Notes: generated by a model not told the origin, from the letters alone. Positions 43,868 to 56,960 are shown, numbered from the stretch's first letter. The stretch: 64,000 nt of DNA from Eleftheria terrae (GCF_030419005.1 NZ_CP106952.1:310001-374000); one strand, 5' to 3'. Numbers and translations: made by a program.

Positions 43868-44134
43868 TCACTGAGGCGCGGAGGCCGGCGGCTGCGTCGG
43901 CAAGCCCAGCTTCTCGGCGGTGTGCTGCACGGCTTCTCCTGCCTTGCGGGCGCCGTGCTCGACGGCGGCGGCCGTTTTCTTTGCGCCTCGCGTGACCGCA
44001 GCCTCGGTCTTGGTCGCCACCGCGGAGGCGCCGGCCGCGACCGACTTGGCGGCTTCCGCCGGGCCGGCATGCGCCGTGACGCCGCACAGCGCCAGGCTGC
44101 ACAGGGAGAAGGCAAGGGCGATGGAGTGCTTCAC
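43868..44134 (-). CDS. Small periplasmic Ala/Lys-rich protein
   Basis: 88-residue protein with a signal peptide (MKHSIALAFSLCSLALCGVT then cut after AHA) and a mature part of repeating A-x-K/E heptads (KSVAAGASAVATKTEAAVTRG, KKTAAAVEHGARKAGEAVQH). The mature part should form an amphipathic helix. It starts at GTG 44134. No family recognised with certainty. Confidence 0.65.
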   Translation of the reverse strand: MKHSIALAFSLCSLALCGVTAHAGPAEAAKSVAAGASAVATKTEAAVTRGAKKTAAAVEHGARKAGEAVQHTAEKLGLPTQPPASAPQ

Positions 44135-44246
44135 GATGCTGGACGACAGGAGTCTTCGACAGCCGCGATCATAGGCCCGCCGCGCACGGTCGGCGGCCGT
44201 ACCGGCGGGCGCAGGCGCGCGCGGCCCGGTGGCGGACCCGGCCGCT

Positions 44247-45104
44247 TCACACCCAGGCGCGCACCACCACCAGCAAGGGGCTGAAGCTGAGGTCGTCGCC
44301 GCGACCGCTGAACAGCAGCGGATTGACATCACCGGCCCCCAGGGACACGACGTCAGTGAAGCCCATTGTGCGCATCTCCCGGGCGAGGGCGGCGGGCTCG
44401 AAATAGGAATGCCACGGCTCTCCCATCAGTGCACAGCGCCAGGCCACCAGGCGCACGGCCCAGCGTTGCGCTGGCCGCAGGGTGCCGGGCGGGATCAGGT
44501 GGTCGAAGACGATGCCGCTGCCGGCTGGCGTGGCCTCGGCGATCCAGCGCAGGGTGTCCATCACCGCTGCCCGGCGCAGGTAGACGGTGACCCCCAGCCA
44601 GGAGAAGAACACCGGCTCGTCGGCTCGCCAGCCAGCTGCCTGCAGGCGCTCAGGCAGGCCTTGTGTCTCGAAGTCCACCGGCACGAAGTGCAGGGCTTGC
44701 GGCAGCGGCATGCCCGCCTGCTGCAGCAGCCGGCGCTTCCAGGCCTGGGTGTCGGGGTGGTCGACCTCGAACACCTGCAGTGCCGCGGCCGGGTAGGGGT
44801 TGCGATAGGCAAAGGTGTCGAGTCCCGCACCGAGCACCACGTACTGGCGCACGCCGCGCCTCACCGCTTCGTGCAGGCTGTCTTCGGCGATGCGGCTGCG
44901 GGCCACCACGTCGGCCCGGATGCGGCGGTTCAGCCTGCTCTCGCGCCGGTGAGGGGCGGCGCGCAGCCGGGCAGCGTCGTCGGGGCCGAGGATGTCGAGC
45001 GCGACCGGGTCGTCAAGCACCCTCGGCAGTTCGTCTCGCAACTGATGCTGGGCGCGCAGCAGGGCGACGCGGTGGGCTGTGCGGCTGGGGCGGCCGGGTT
45101 CCAT
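44247..45104 (-). CDS. Class I SAM-dependent methyltransferase (TIGR00027/leucine carboxyl methyltransferase-like)
   Basis: 285-residue methyltransferase of the LCMT-like TIGR00027 group. It has PSRTAHRVALLRAQHQL, then QYVVLGAGLDTFAYR (SAM loop), VFEVDHPDTQAWKRRLL, and VFFSWLGVTVYLRRAAV. Members are numerous in actinobacteria and Burkholderiales with unknown substrates. Confidence 0.83.
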   Translation of the reverse strand: MEPGRPSRTAHRVALLRAQHQLRDELPRVLDDPVALDILGPDDAARLRAAPHRRESRLNRRIRADVVARSRIAEDSLHEAVRRGVRQYVVLGAGLDTFAYRNPYPAAALQVFEVDHPDTQAWKRRLLQQAGMPLPQALHFVPVDFETQGLPERLQAAGWRADEPVFFSWLGVTVYLRRAAVMDTLRWIAEATPAGSGIVFDHLIPPGTLRPAQRWAVRLVAWRCALMGEPWHSYFEPAALAREMRTMGFTDVVSLGAGDVNPLLFSGRGDDLSFSPLLVVVRAWV

Positions 45105-45254
45105 GCGGTCCTCCTCGGCGGCGCCGGCCCATGGCCGGAGCGGCGGTGTGTGATGGAGCGGCCATGGTAGACAGCCGAGCGCCTTCGCGCGGCCCAGAGC
45201 GTCACCGCCGGTAAGGTGGCCGGCCCTGCGGGCCGGTTGAAGGGTTGGCCCCGG

Positions 45255-45743
45255 TCAGGGCTCGCCGTCCCAGTAGTCGACGCTGGCAGCCGGGCGCTGC
45301 ACGGCGTCGAAGCCGGGTGCATAGGCGGCGTACTTGCCGGAGTCGGGGTACACGCAGACCTCCGGCGATTCACGGGTGCTGATGCTCAGGTACTTCAGCG
45401 GCCCTTCGGAGGTGTTGATGATCTGGTGCGGGTAGTCGGGCCCGGGCGGGATGAACACCACATCGCCCTGCACCAGTGGCAGCATCTCGCCGGCCACCCG
45501 CAGGGTGCCGCTGCCTTCGAGCACCACGAACATCTCTTCCTGTGCGTGGTGGTAGTGATAGGGACAGCCGCGCTTGCCGGGCGGCAGCACGTCGATGCTG
45601 GCACCGAGCTTGTTTGCTGCGGTGCCCGGCGCCAGCCGGGCGCAGGCGGTGTCATAGAGAGGGGCACGCTGCTCGTGGCGGCGCGGCACCGCATCGAAGT
45701 TGCGGATCAGGCGGTGGTGCAGGCTCTGGGCGCGTTCGTTCAT
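45255..45743 (-). CDS. Cupin-fold protein
   Basis: 162-residue single-domain cupin. Metal-ligand motifs are HYHHAQEEMFVVLEGSGTLRV (cupin 1) and FIPPGPDYPHQIINTSE (cupin 2). Substrate unknown; close to dioxygenase/isomerase-like cupins of the RmlC-like superfamily. It ends with WDGEP. Confidence 0.82.
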   Translation of the reverse strand: MNERAQSLHHRLIRNFDAVPRRHEQRAPLYDTACARLAPGTAANKLGASIDVLPPGKRGCPYHYHHAQEEMFVVLEGSGTLRVAGEMLPLVQGDVVFIPPGPDYPHQIINTSEGPLKYLSISTRESPEVCVYPDSGKYAAYAPGFDAVQRPAASVDYWDGEP

Positions 45744-45895
45744 GGGGTGACGATACGCGGCCCCGGTCCGGCTGTCGATATCCGGGGCGGCTGGCAACAG
45801 CGACTGGGCAGCCGGGCGACCGCAATGCTGGCGCACCGGCCCTTGCAGGTCCGCCTCCCGCGTCGGCGGGAAGCGGCGGCCACGGTGCCGGGCGC

Positions 45896-46255
45896 TCAGG
45901 CCTTCAGCAGTTCCACCTCGAACACCAGCGTGGCGTTCGGCGGGATGACGCCGCCGGCGCCGCGAGCGCCGTAGCCCAGCTCGGCCGGAATGGTCAGCAC
46001 CCGGATGCCGCCTTCCTTCATGCCCTGCACGCCTTCGTCCCAGCCCTGGATGACCATGCCGGCACCCAGAGAGAACTCGAAGGGATCGCCACGGTCCTTG
46101 CTGGAGTCGAACTTGCGGCCGCGGCCATCGGCCGCCTTCGGATCGTGCAGCCAGCCGGTGTAGTGCACCCGCACGCTGCGGCCGGCGGTGGCGGTGGCGC
46201 CGGTGCCTGCTTGCACGTCGTCGATCTGCAGCCCGCTGGGGGTGGTGGTGGTCAT
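45896..46255 (-). CDS. FKBP-type peptidyl-prolyl isomerase
   Basis: 119-residue cytosolic FKBP domain: [72 protein letters not shown], and [20 protein letters not shown]. It catalyses cis-trans prolyl isomerisation. The start has AAGGAGAG six bases upstream. No signal peptide. Confidence 0.92.
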   Translation of the reverse strand: MTTTTPSGLQIDDVQAGTGATATAGRSVRVHYTGWLHDPKAADGRGRKFDSSKDRGDPFEFSLGAGMVIQGWDEGVQGMKEGGIRVLTIPAELGYGARGAGGVIPPNATLVFEVELLKA

Positions 46256-46400
46256 GCGGTCTCTCCTTGGGGGATGAAAAGACGCGATGATGCCATCCGG
46301 CCGCCGGCCCCGCCGGATCTGCAGCACAGGCAGCCGGCAGCGGCACCGGTGCGGCCGGTCCTCATTCACATCGCAAGGGCCGGCCGGCGCCGATCGCCCC

Positions 46401-46820
46401 TTACTTCAGCGAGAACTTGACGGTGACCGGTGCCTGCCCCGCCAGGGTGACGAGCGCGACGGCCTTGGTGCCGGCGCCCACCCCAGGCTGGCCGGCGCCC
46501 TGCAGCCGGTCGCCGGCCGGAGCCAGCGGCACCTCGGCCTTGGCCTGCGCGCTCAGCAGTGTCAGGCGGGCGGACGCGCCCTTCAGGTCCACCGGCTTGC
46601 CATGGTCCGACACGTACAGCGCGATGCCGTCGGGCCGTGCCACCAGTTCGTAGTTCATGTCCTTGACGACGGCGACGACACCGCCATGCACCGCCTTGGC
46701 TTCGTGGGCATGGGCGGCGCCGGTGTGGCCGTGGTCATGGCCGTGGTGATCGTCCCGGGCCTGGGCGGTCAAGGCTGCCGTAGCGGCAAGGACGAGCAGG
46801 AGGCGTGGTGGTTTCATCAT
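46401..46820 (-). CDS. His-rich periplasmic protein of the metal-efflux operon
   Basis: 139-residue exported protein (signal peptide, cut after LTAQA) with a His/Asp cluster [20 protein letters not shown] that should bind Zn, Co or Cd. A beta-rich domain follows ([23 protein letters not shown]). It lies 88 bp downstream of czcA on the same strand with AAGGAG before the ATG, so it is probably the last gene of the operon and may buffer metal in the periplasm. It resembles small accessory proteins downstream of HME-RND pumps. Confidence 0.77.
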   Translation of the reverse strand: MMKPPRLLLVLAATAALTAQARDDHHGHDHGHTGAAHAHEAKAVHGGVVAVVKDMNYELVARPDGIALYVSDHGKPVDLKGASARLTLLSAQAKAEVPLAPAGDRLQGAGQPGVGAGTKAVALVTLAGQAPVTVKFSLK

Positions 46821-46908
46821 CAGTGAGCTCCTTGGTGGGTGGGGTGGGAACGGTAGGCTGCCCATCGCTGCGGCGGGCGCGCCGCAGCGATGGGCAGCTG
46901 CGCCGGGT

Positions 46909-50091
<3,183 letters not shown>

Positions 50092-50107
50092 GGGGGGCGC
50101 TCCGCGT

Positions 50108-51706
50108 TCAGTGCACATGCTCGGCCGTGGCCTTGCCGACCTCGGACTTCAGCACGAAGCTGCCGGCCGCCGCATAGGCTGCGCCTGCCTGCAGGCCCTG
50201 CAGGATCTCCACACGCCGGCCGTCGCTGCGGCCGGTCTTCACCGGCTGCGGCAGGAAGCCGCCGGCGTGGCGCACGAACACCACCTGCTGTTCATCGAGC
50301 GTCTGCAGCGCCTCGGTCGCCACCGTCACCGGCAGCTCCGCTTCGGCCGCCACCAGGCCCACCGTGACGAACAAGCCCGGCCGCCAGGCGCCCTGCGGGT
50401 TGGACAGCGCCACGCGGGCCTGGGCGGTGCGCGTGCGTTCGCCGATGAGGGCGCCCACATGGGCCACCGTGCCGGTTGCGGTCTCGGCGAAGGCGCTGGC
50501 GCGGATGCTCACCCTGGCCCCCACCCGCACCTGGGGCAACTCACCGGCCGGCACGTCGATGGTGGCCCACACGGTGGACAGGTCGGACAGCGTGAACACT
50601 TGGCTGTCCTCCTTCACGGCCTCGCCGAGCGCCAGGTGCTTCTCCACCACCACCGCATCGAAGGGCGCACGCAGCTCGAAGCGGTTCAGCGCGCTGGCCG
50701 CCGGGCCGGCGCCCAGGGCCTGCAGCTTCTGCTGCAGGCCCGCCACCGCGATCTCGGCCTCGTGCAGGGCCTGCTGCGCCTGCAGCACGTCCTGCTGCGG
50801 CGAGATCTTCTCCTCGTACAGCGCCTGCTCGCGCTCATGGTTCTTGCGGGCCAGCACCAGGCGCTTCTGCGCCGCCTGCAGCTCGCTGCGCAGTTCGGCC
50901 AGCAGCGGGCTCGACAGCACCGCCAGCACCTGGCCCTTGCGCACCCGCTGGCCCAGGTCGGCCGAGACCTGCTCCACCACGCCGGGCACGCGCGGCACCA
51001 CGTGGGCGGTGCGGTCCTCGTTGAAGCGGATCTCGCCAGGCAGCTGCAGCGAGGACTGGATGCGCGCCGGGCCGCTGGTGGCCAGCGTGATGCCGGCGGC
51101 CTTCAGCTGCGCGCCGGTGAGGCGGATCAGGCCTTCCTGGCGGCTGAAGGTGAACAGGTACGGCTCGCTGTCGGTCCGGGCCGCCAGGGTGGCCTCGAAG
51201 ACATGCGGCTCGGCAATGGGCTGCACGCTCAGCAGGTGGTCCTGCCGCGCCTCGAAGGCGATCTCCTCGGCCGCGGCGCCCGGCCGCTGCAGCGTGAGGC
51301 CCAGGCGGGCCGCCGTGGCGGGCAGCGGGCGCCCGTCGCGATAGAGCCAGACCTTCAGGCGCGGCGGGCCGTCGCCTTCGCTGAGCAGCGCCTCCAGGCC
51401 AAAGCCGCCTTCGGTGAAGAGCTGGCCGCCATGCGGGCCGAGCGCCTCGGCCGCGCTGTCGTGGGCATCGCCGTCCTCGGACTGGCCGTGATCGTCGTGC
51501 TCGCCTTCGGCATGCGCGTGGCCCTCGCCGGCCTGGCCCTCGCCATGGTCGTGGCCGGCGCCTTCGGCATGGCCGTGGCCGTGGCCCGCGGCCGGCCGTG
51601 CCGGCGCGGTATTGAGGATGGCAACGGCGCCGGCAATGCCGAGCACCAGCAGGATGGCAATGGCCAGGCTGTGGCTCTTGCGCAAGGGGAAACGGGGTCG
51701 TGTCAT
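50108..51706 (-). CDS. czcB: Membrane fusion protein CzcB
   Basis: 532-residue periplasmic adaptor. An N-terminal membrane anchor is followed by a His-rich metal-binding stretch (GHGHGHAEGAGHDHGEG and HAHAEGEHDDHGQ, about 40-80). Then come the CzcB N domain and a hairpin/barrel with VVPRVPGVVEQVSADLGQRV and FELRAPFDAVVVEKHL. The His cluster may sense or deliver metal to CzcA. Start ATG 51706 chosen over the ATG six bases earlier because of ribosome-site spacing (GAGAGG). Confidence 0.92.
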   Translation of the reverse strand: MTRPRFPLRKSHSLAIAILLVLGIAGAVAILNTAPARPAAGHGHGHAEGAGHDHGEGQAGEGHAHAEGEHDDHGQSEDGDAHDSAAEALGPHGGQLFTEGGFGLEALLSEGDGPPRLKVWLYRDGRPLPATAARLGLTLQRPGAAAEEIAFEARQDHLLSVQPIAEPHVFEATLAARTDSEPYLFTFSRQEGLIRLTGAQLKAAGITLATSGPARIQSSLQLPGEIRFNEDRTAHVVPRVPGVVEQVSADLGQRVRKGQVLAVLSSPLLAELRSELQAAQKRLVLARKNHEREQALYEEKISPQQDVLQAQQALHEAEIAVAGLQQKLQALGAGPAASALNRFELRAPFDAVVVEKHLALGEAVKEDSQVFTLSDLSTVWATIDVPAGELPQVRVGARVSIRASAFAETATGTVAHVGALIGERTRTAQARVALSNPQGAWRPGLFVTVGLVAAEAELPVTVATEALQTLDEQQVVFVRHAGGFLPQPVKTGRSDGRRVEILQGLQAGAAYAAAGSFVLKSEVGKATAEHVH

Positions 51707-51716
51707 GGGCATCCTC

Positions 51717-53039
51717 TCAGGGCTGCATCTGCAAGGGGGGGGTCGCTGCGGTTGGGTCGTCCACGCCCGTCAAGCGGTCGATCTCGGCGGCGGCGCGGTG
51801 GCTCTCGGCCAGGGCGCGCAGGTGGCGGGCGCGGGCTTCCAGCAAGGTGCGCTGGGCATCCAGCACATCGCGGAACTCGAACTTGCCCAGCTCGAAGCCC
51901 TTGGCCGCTGCGTCATGCGCCTGGCGGGCCGCGGGCAGCACCTCCTGCTGCAGCATCTCGGCCTCGGCCTGCGCGGTGGCAAGACCTTCCTCGGCCCGGC
52001 TCAGCTCGGTCTGCAGGCGCAGCGCCAGGGCCTGTGCCTCGTCGGCCGCCTGGTCCTGGCGCCGCAGCGCTTCCAGGTGCGCGCCCTGGTTGCGATCGAA
52101 CAGCGGCAGCGGCAGCGCCAGCCCGACGATGGCCTGCTGGCGGCCCAGTTCACCGGAGCGCTTGGCGCCCACCGTCAGGGTCAGGTCCGGGCGGCTGCGG
52201 GCTTGCTCCAGCGCGGCCAGCGCCGCCAGGCGTTGCACCTCGAGTCGCGCCTGCCGCAAGGCCGGTGCCGCCGCCAGGCGTTCGGTGGCCGGCCTGGCCG
52301 CTGTTGGTGGCCGGGGCGGCAGGGCGAGTTGGCCGTCGACCCCCTCCGGAGCGGCGCCAGCCTGGCCGATCGCGGCGGCCAATGCACCCAGCGCGGTGCG
52401 CCGGGCGCTTTGCGCCTGCAGCCATTGCAGGCGCACGCCGGCCTCCGCCACGCCGGCCTTGCTCTGTTCGATGGGCGACACCTTGCCGGCCAGCACCTGG
52501 CGGCGAGCCGCATCGCTGGCACGTTGGGCCAGCTGCAGGTCGGCCTCGGCAATGCGCACCTGCTCCTGGGCCACCAGCGCCTCGACGAAGGCACTGTGCA
52601 CGGCGGCGCGCAGGTCGACCCGCCGGGCCGCCAGCCGGGCCAGTGCCATCTGGTGCGCCTGCTCGGCCGCTTCGATGCGCGCCGGGCGCTGCCCGCCCCA
52701 TTCGATGGGCTGGCTCAGCTGCACGGTGGTGCTGCGGCCCTGGCGACCGGGGTCCTCCCACTCGATGCCGAGCTGCGGGTTGGGCCATGCGGCCGCCTGC
52801 AGCCGGGCCGCTTCGGCGGCCTCGACCTCACGCCGCGCGGCGGCCAGTTCGGGATGGTGGGTGAAGGCCAGGGCCAGGGCGTCGGCCAGGCTCAAGCGCC
52901 GGCCGGTGGCGGGCGGCGACGGGTCGGCGGCCAGCGCCGTGGGGGGCACGGGGCCGGGCGGCTCGCCGGCCTCGACACCGTTCAGGAATGCAGGGGCGGC
53001 CAGGGCCGCCAGGGCCAGCGGCCGCAAGAAGCTGCGCAT
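51717..53039 (-). CDS. czcC: Outer-membrane channel CzcC
   Basis: 440-residue outer-membrane efflux protein (TolC/OEP fold) with a signal peptide and two OEP repeats. Typical segments are LSLADALALAFTHHPELAAAR, FVEALVAQEQVRIAEADLQLA and FELGKFEFRDVLDAQRTLLEA. It forms the exit channel for CzcBA. It ends 10 bp before czcB. Confidence 0.92.
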   Translation of the reverse strand: MRSFLRPLALAALAAPAFLNGVEAGEPPGPVPPTALAADPSPPATGRRLSLADALALAFTHHPELAAARREVEAAEAARLQAAAWPNPQLGIEWEDPGRQGRSTTVQLSQPIEWGGQRPARIEAAEQAHQMALARLAARRVDLRAAVHSAFVEALVAQEQVRIAEADLQLAQRASDAARRQVLAGKVSPIEQSKAGVAEAGVRLQWLQAQSARRTALGALAAAIGQAGAAPEGVDGQLALPPRPPTAARPATERLAAAPALRQARLEVQRLAALAALEQARSRPDLTLTVGAKRSGELGRQQAIVGLALPLPLFDRNQGAHLEALRRQDQAADEAQALALRLQTELSRAEEGLATAQAEAEMLQQEVLPAARQAHDAAAKGFELGKFEFRDVLDAQRTLLEARARHLRALAESHRAAAEIDRLTGVDDPTAATPPLQMQP

Positions 53040-53152
53040 CGGATGCTCCGGGTTGTGGGTGGGACAACGGGGGAAGCGTCCGGCGCGCCATGCCGGGGGA
53101 AGCCCTCAGCCCGACGGCGATGCCGGGAGGGGGCAGCGGCGGGCACGCCGGA

Positions 53153-53506
53153 TCAGGCGCGCAGCCAGTTGGGGCGTTCGATGCGCTCGGCCAGCAGGAA
53201 GCCGGGAGGGTCGGGCAGCAGGGCAGCCCCGTGGACCGCCGCCGCGCGAGGCAGGAGCAGAGTGGCCAGGCTGGCCACCGGCTTCACGCAGCCCAGGTGG
53301 CAGAAGGCGCAATCAGCGTCGAGCACCGACAGCGTGTTGGACGCTGGGCCTTCCTTCTGCGGAGCATCGGCTTCATGCTGATGCTCGTGGTGTCCCAGGT
53401 GCCGCACCCCGGCGTCGCGCTCGTGCTGGCAGTAGCTGGCGGCTGCGGCCCAGGTGAGCTGCAGCGGCAGGAGAACCAGCAGGAAGACGGCGAGCCAGCG
53501 ACGCAT
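53153..53506 (-). CDS. czcI: CzcI-like periplasmic regulator of cation efflux
   Basis: 117-residue secreted protein with signal peptide RRWLAVFLLVLLPLQLTWAA and a short His/Cys mature region: SYCQHERDAG, HLGHHEHQHEA and DADCAFCHLGC. This is the pattern of CzcI, a modulator of czc expression found before czcC. It is the second gene of the metal run, between cadA and czcC. Confidence 0.85.
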   Translation of the reverse strand: MRRWLAVFLLVLLPLQLTWAAAASYCQHERDAGVRHLGHHEHQHEADAPQKEGPASNTLSVLDADCAFCHLGCVKPVASLATLLLPRAAAVHGAALLPDPPGFLLAERIERPNWLRA

Positions 53507-53571
53507 GGCGCGGAGTATATCGACGGCCGTCATGGACGCGGTGTGTCGAGTGGTGTGGCTGGCAGGTGTGC

Positions 53572-55851
53572 TCAGGGCTGCAGCCGGGCCTTCATCAGGC
53601 GCAGGCCGTTGGCCACCACCAGCAGGCTGGCGCCCATGTCGGCGAACACCGCCATCCACATGGTCGCACTGCCGAACACGGCGAGCAGCAGGAAGGCCGC
53701 CTTGAGCCCCAGCGCGAACGTGATGTTCTGCCACAGCACCGCATGCGTCTTGCGCGAAAGCCGGATGGTGGCCGGAATGCGGCGCAGGTCGTCGTTCATG
53801 ATCACCACGTCGGCGGCTTCCATCGCCGTGTCGGTGCCGGCGGCACCCATCGCGATGCCGATGTCGGCCTGGGCCAGGGCCGGTGCGTCGTTGATGCCGT
53901 CGCCAGCCATCGCGGTGGCGCCGGCGCTGCGCTGCAGCTCCTCGATGGCGCGCTGCTTGTCCTGCGGCAGCAGGTTGCCGCGCGCTTCGCTGATGCCGGC
54001 CTGCCGTGCGATGCTCTCGACAGTGGCGCTGTTATCGCCACTGAGCAGCACGGTGCGCACGCCGAGCGCCTGCAACTCGGCGACGGCTTCGCTCGAGGAG
54101 GGCTTGATGGTGTCCGCCACCGCGAAGACCGCCAGCACCTCCTGCTCCGACGCAAGCAGCGTGACGGTGCGGCCGGCCGCCTCATGCGCCTGCAGCTCGG
54201 CCTCCAGCGACGGGTTGCACTGCCCGCGCTCCTCGATCAGCCGGTGGTTGCCCAGCACATAGGTGTGACCCTGCACCTCGGCCTTCACGCCCCGTCCCGG
54301 CAGGGCCTCGAAGCGGGCCACTGCCAGCGTTTCAGCGGGCAGGGCGCTGGCGATGGCCTGCGAGACCGGGTGGTCGGAGCGGCCGGCCAGGCTCGCCGCC
54401 ACCCGCATCGCCTGGCCCTCATCGCCGGCCCGCACCTGCCGGGCCACCAGGCGAGGCCGGCCCTCGGTCAACGTGCCGGTCTTGTCGAGCGCGATCGCGC
54501 GCAGCTTGCGGGCGTTCTCCAGATAGGTGCCGCCCTTGATCAGGATGCCGTCCCGTGCTGCGCTGGCCAATGCGCTGACCACCGTCACCGGGGTCGAGAT
54601 CACAAGGGCGCAGGGGCAGGCGATGACCAGCAGCACCAGCGCCTTGTAGAGCGCGTCGAGCCAGCCCCAGCCCATCAGCGGCGGCATCAGCAGCGCCACG
54701 CCAAGCGCGATGGCGAACACCGCCGGCGTGTAGCGCGCCGCGAAGCGGTCGACGAAGCGCTGCGTCTCGGCACGGCTGCCCTGCGCCTGCTCGACTGCGT
54801 GGATGATGCGCGCCAGGGTGGTGTCCGACGCACCGGCGGTGACACGAAACTCAAGCTCGGCGGTTTCGTTCACGGTGCCGGCGAACACCAGGTCGCCCAC
54901 GCTCTTGTCGACCGGCAGGCTTTCGCCGGTGACCGGTGCCTGGTTGATCGCACTGTGGCCCTGCGTGACCACCCCGTCCAGCGGCACCCGCTCGCCGGGC
55001 CGGATGCGTACCACCGCACCCAGCGGCACTGCGCGTGCCGGCACTGTTTGCCAGGCGCCGTCGGGCTGGCGCACCTGCGCCTCCTGCGGTGCCAGCGCCA
55101 TGAGGCCATGGATGGCGTTGCGGGCCCGGTCGACGGCCCGGGCCTCGATCAGCTCCGCAATGGCGTAGAGCGCCATCACCATGGCCGCCTCCGGCCACTG
55201 GCCGATCAGGAAGGCGCCCGTCACGGCCACCGACATCAGCGCATTGATGTTGAGCTTGCCATGGCGCAGGGCGGCAAAGCCCTTGGTGTAGGTCTGCAGC
55301 CCGGCGAGCCAGATCGCCGCCACGGCGAGCGCCATGCCGAGGCCGCTGCTCCAGCGCGCGTCGGGCGCGAAGAACTCGACCGCCTCGGCACCGATGGCCA
55401 GGGCGAGCGCCGCCGCCAGGCGCCCCAGACCCGCGGCCATGCCACCGGCGGCCGGTGCGGCACTGCCGGCTTCGATGCGCTGCGCACGGAAGCCGGCCCG
55501 CGCGATCGCCTCCTGAGCCCGCGGCAGCACATCGGCCGGGGCGGTGAGCGTCAGGGTGCGTGCACCAAGCTGAAAGCTCAGGGCCTGGATGCCGGCCACC
55601 GGCTCCAGCGCGCGCCGGATGTCGGCTTCTTCCGCCGCGCAGTCCATGGCGGGAATATGAAAGAGCGCGGCGCCCGGAGGCAGCGCAGCTGCCAGCGGCG
55701 GGTGCAGCGCCGGGCTGTCGTCGTGATCGTGATCGTGATCGTGGTGGGCACTGTGGCTGCGGTCGCTGCCGGGGCAGTGGTCGTGGCCCCTGCAGCAGGC
55801 TGCGGTCTCAGGGGCGGCTGAGGCGAATTCTTCTTGTGCGGGCTGTTTCAT
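53572..55851 (-). CDS. cadA: Zn/Cd/Pb-exporting P-type ATPase (CadA/ZntA)
   Basis: 759-residue P1B-ATPase. The N-terminus has a His-rich segment (SHSAHHDHDHDHDD, about 45-65) and a metal-binding domain with MDCAAEE. The core follows: TGES phosphatase loop (NQAPVTGESLP), CPC in the membrane (LVIACPCALVIS), phosphorylation motif ALDKTGTLTEG, and the hinge GDGINDAPAL. The CPC motif and DCxxEE domain point to Zn/Cd/Pb. It is the first gene of the island, divergent from a MerR regulator whose operator overlaps its promoter. Confidence 0.94.
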   Translation of the reverse strand: MKQPAQEEFASAAPETAACCRGHDHCPGSDRSHSAHHDHDHDHDDSPALHPPLAAALPPGAALFHIPAMDCAAEEADIRRALEPVAGIQALSFQLGARTLTLTAPADVLPRAQEAIARAGFRAQRIEAGSAAPAAGGMAAGLGRLAAALALAIGAEAVEFFAPDARWSSGLGMALAVAAIWLAGLQTYTKGFAALRHGKLNINALMSVAVTGAFLIGQWPEAAMVMALYAIAELIEARAVDRARNAIHGLMALAPQEAQVRQPDGAWQTVPARAVPLGAVVRIRPGERVPLDGVVTQGHSAINQAPVTGESLPVDKSVGDLVFAGTVNETAELEFRVTAGASDTTLARIIHAVEQAQGSRAETQRFVDRFAARYTPAVFAIALGVALLMPPLMGWGWLDALYKALVLLVIACPCALVISTPVTVVSALASAARDGILIKGGTYLENARKLRAIALDKTGTLTEGRPRLVARQVRAGDEGQAMRVAASLAGRSDHPVSQAIASALPAETLAVARFEALPGRGVKAEVQGHTYVLGNHRLIEERGQCNPSLEAELQAHEAAGRTVTLLASEQEVLAVFAVADTIKPSSSEAVAELQALGVRTVLLSGDNSATVESIARQAGISEARGNLLPQDKQRAIEELQRSAGATAMAGDGINDAPALAQADIGIAMGAAGTDTAMEAADVVIMNDDLRRIPATIRLSRKTHAVLWQNITFALGLKAAFLLLAVFGSATMWMAVFADMGASLLVVANGLRLMKARLQP

Positions 55852-55874
55852 CGCGAACTCCTGGTGTCGCCGGT

Positions 55875-55907
55875 ATTCCAAACCCTGTAGTGGGTGTAGA
55901 GTCAACC
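55875..55907. promoter_or_regulatory. MerR-type operator and cadA promoter
   Basis: On the minus strand: -35 TTGACT (55905-55900), a 19-bp spacer, then -10 TGGAAT (55880-55875). Such an overlong spacer is the hallmark of MerR-activated promoters. The spacer holds the imperfect palindrome ACCCTGTAGTGGGTGTAGAG. It lies between cadA and the divergent regulator, 86 bp apart. Confidence 0.8.
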
Positions 55908-55937
55908 GGCATACAACATGTCGAACAGGGTGATGCG

Positions 55938-56387
55938 ATGAAAATTGGCGAAGTCGCCAGGGCCACCGGAACGCCCGTCGAGACCATCCGCTTCTACGAG
56001 CGCGAGCAGCTGCTCGCCACGCCGGCGCGCAGCGACAGCAACTACCGCATCTATGGCAGCGACCATGTCGAGCGGCTCGCCTTCATCCGCCACTGCCGCT
56101 CGCTGGACATGACGCTCGACGAGATCCGGGTGCTGCTGCGCTTCAAGGACGCTCCCCAGGAGAACTGCGGGCAGGTCAATGCACTGCTCGACGAGCACAT
56201 CGGCCATGTGGCACAGCGCATCGCCGAACTGCGTGCGCTGGAGAAGCAGCTCAAAGGCCTGCGCGAACGCTGCCGCGAAGGCCATGCCGCACAGGACTGC
56301 GGCATCCTCAACCGCTTGACCGAAGCATCACGCGAGGGCGTGCCGCAGCAGCGGCGCGGGCCCCACGTGCATGGCCCGCATCGGTAG
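55938..56387 (+). CDS. cadR: CadR/PbrR-type MerR regulator
   Basis: 149-residue MerR activator. The helix-turn-helix is at 1-40 (MKIGEVARATGTPVETIRFY) and the dimer helix at 80-120. Metal-site cysteines are Cys77, Cys112 and Cys121, with a His-ended tail (PHVHGPH), which fits Cd/Zn/Pb-responsive CadR. It is divergent from cadA, whose promoter carries a 19-bp spacer operator. Confidence 0.9.
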   Translation: MKIGEVARATGTPVETIRFYEREQLLATPARSDSNYRIYGSDHVERLAFIRHCRSLDMTLDEIRVLLRFKDAPQENCGQVNALLDEHIGHVAQRIAELRALEKQLKGLRERCREGHAAQDCGILNRLTEASREGVPQQRRGPHVHGPHR

Positions 56388-56516
56388 GGCGCTTCGACAG
56401 GCTGCAACGCGGGTGGGGCGGAGCCAGCGCGCCCTTGCCGCGCTGAGGAAAGCGGCGCACCCTGGACGGGGCCGGCCCTCGATGGGTCTCGTGAAGGCGA
56501 CCGAGCGGTGGCTGCG

Positions 56517-56918
56517 TCAAGTTGCGGCTGCCCTGGCAGCCACTGCCCAGGCCGCGCCCAGGTGCAGCGCGGCACCCGCGGCAAAGCCGACCGTGAACGC
56601 GCGCGAGCGGCGGCTGCGCGAGGCGAAGTACCACGGCTGCAGCCCGGCTCGCCACAGCCAGAGGCCCCCGCCCGCCAACGCCAGCCACATCGACGCCGGG
56701 CGGTCCGGCTCGGCCCACCACAGCGCGGCACCATAGGCCAGGGCCACATAGATGAGCACCGCGTTCATCGTCTGCGTGACGGCCGCATTGAGGTGGCCCG
56801 AGGCCTTGAGTGTTGCCGGCCAGCCGAACAGCCGCCAGAAGCCGAGGTGAAAGAGCGCGATGGCCAGGTCGAACAAGGCAGCGGCCTTCAGCAGGCCGGT
56901 GTCCGTCAGCAGGCTCAT
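56517..56918 (-). CDS. Small membrane protein of unknown function
   Basis: 133-residue protein with four predicted transmembrane helices (about 6-26, 47-66, 72-92 and 108-130). The loops are short and basic (WYFASRSRRSRA). It sits 42 bp from the TetR regulator downstream on the same strand, so it may be part of that unit. No family recognised with certainty. Confidence 0.65.
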   Translation of the reverse strand: MSLLTDTGLLKAAALFDLAIALFHLGFWRLFGWPATLKASGHLNAAVTQTMNAVLIYVALAYGAALWWAEPDRPASMWLALAGGGLWLWRAGLQPWYFASRSRRSRAFTVGFAAGAALHLGAAWAVAARAAAT

Positions 56919-56960
56919 CGCAGCCCTCCGGGGAACGGGTGGAAGGGCATCGGCCGCTCC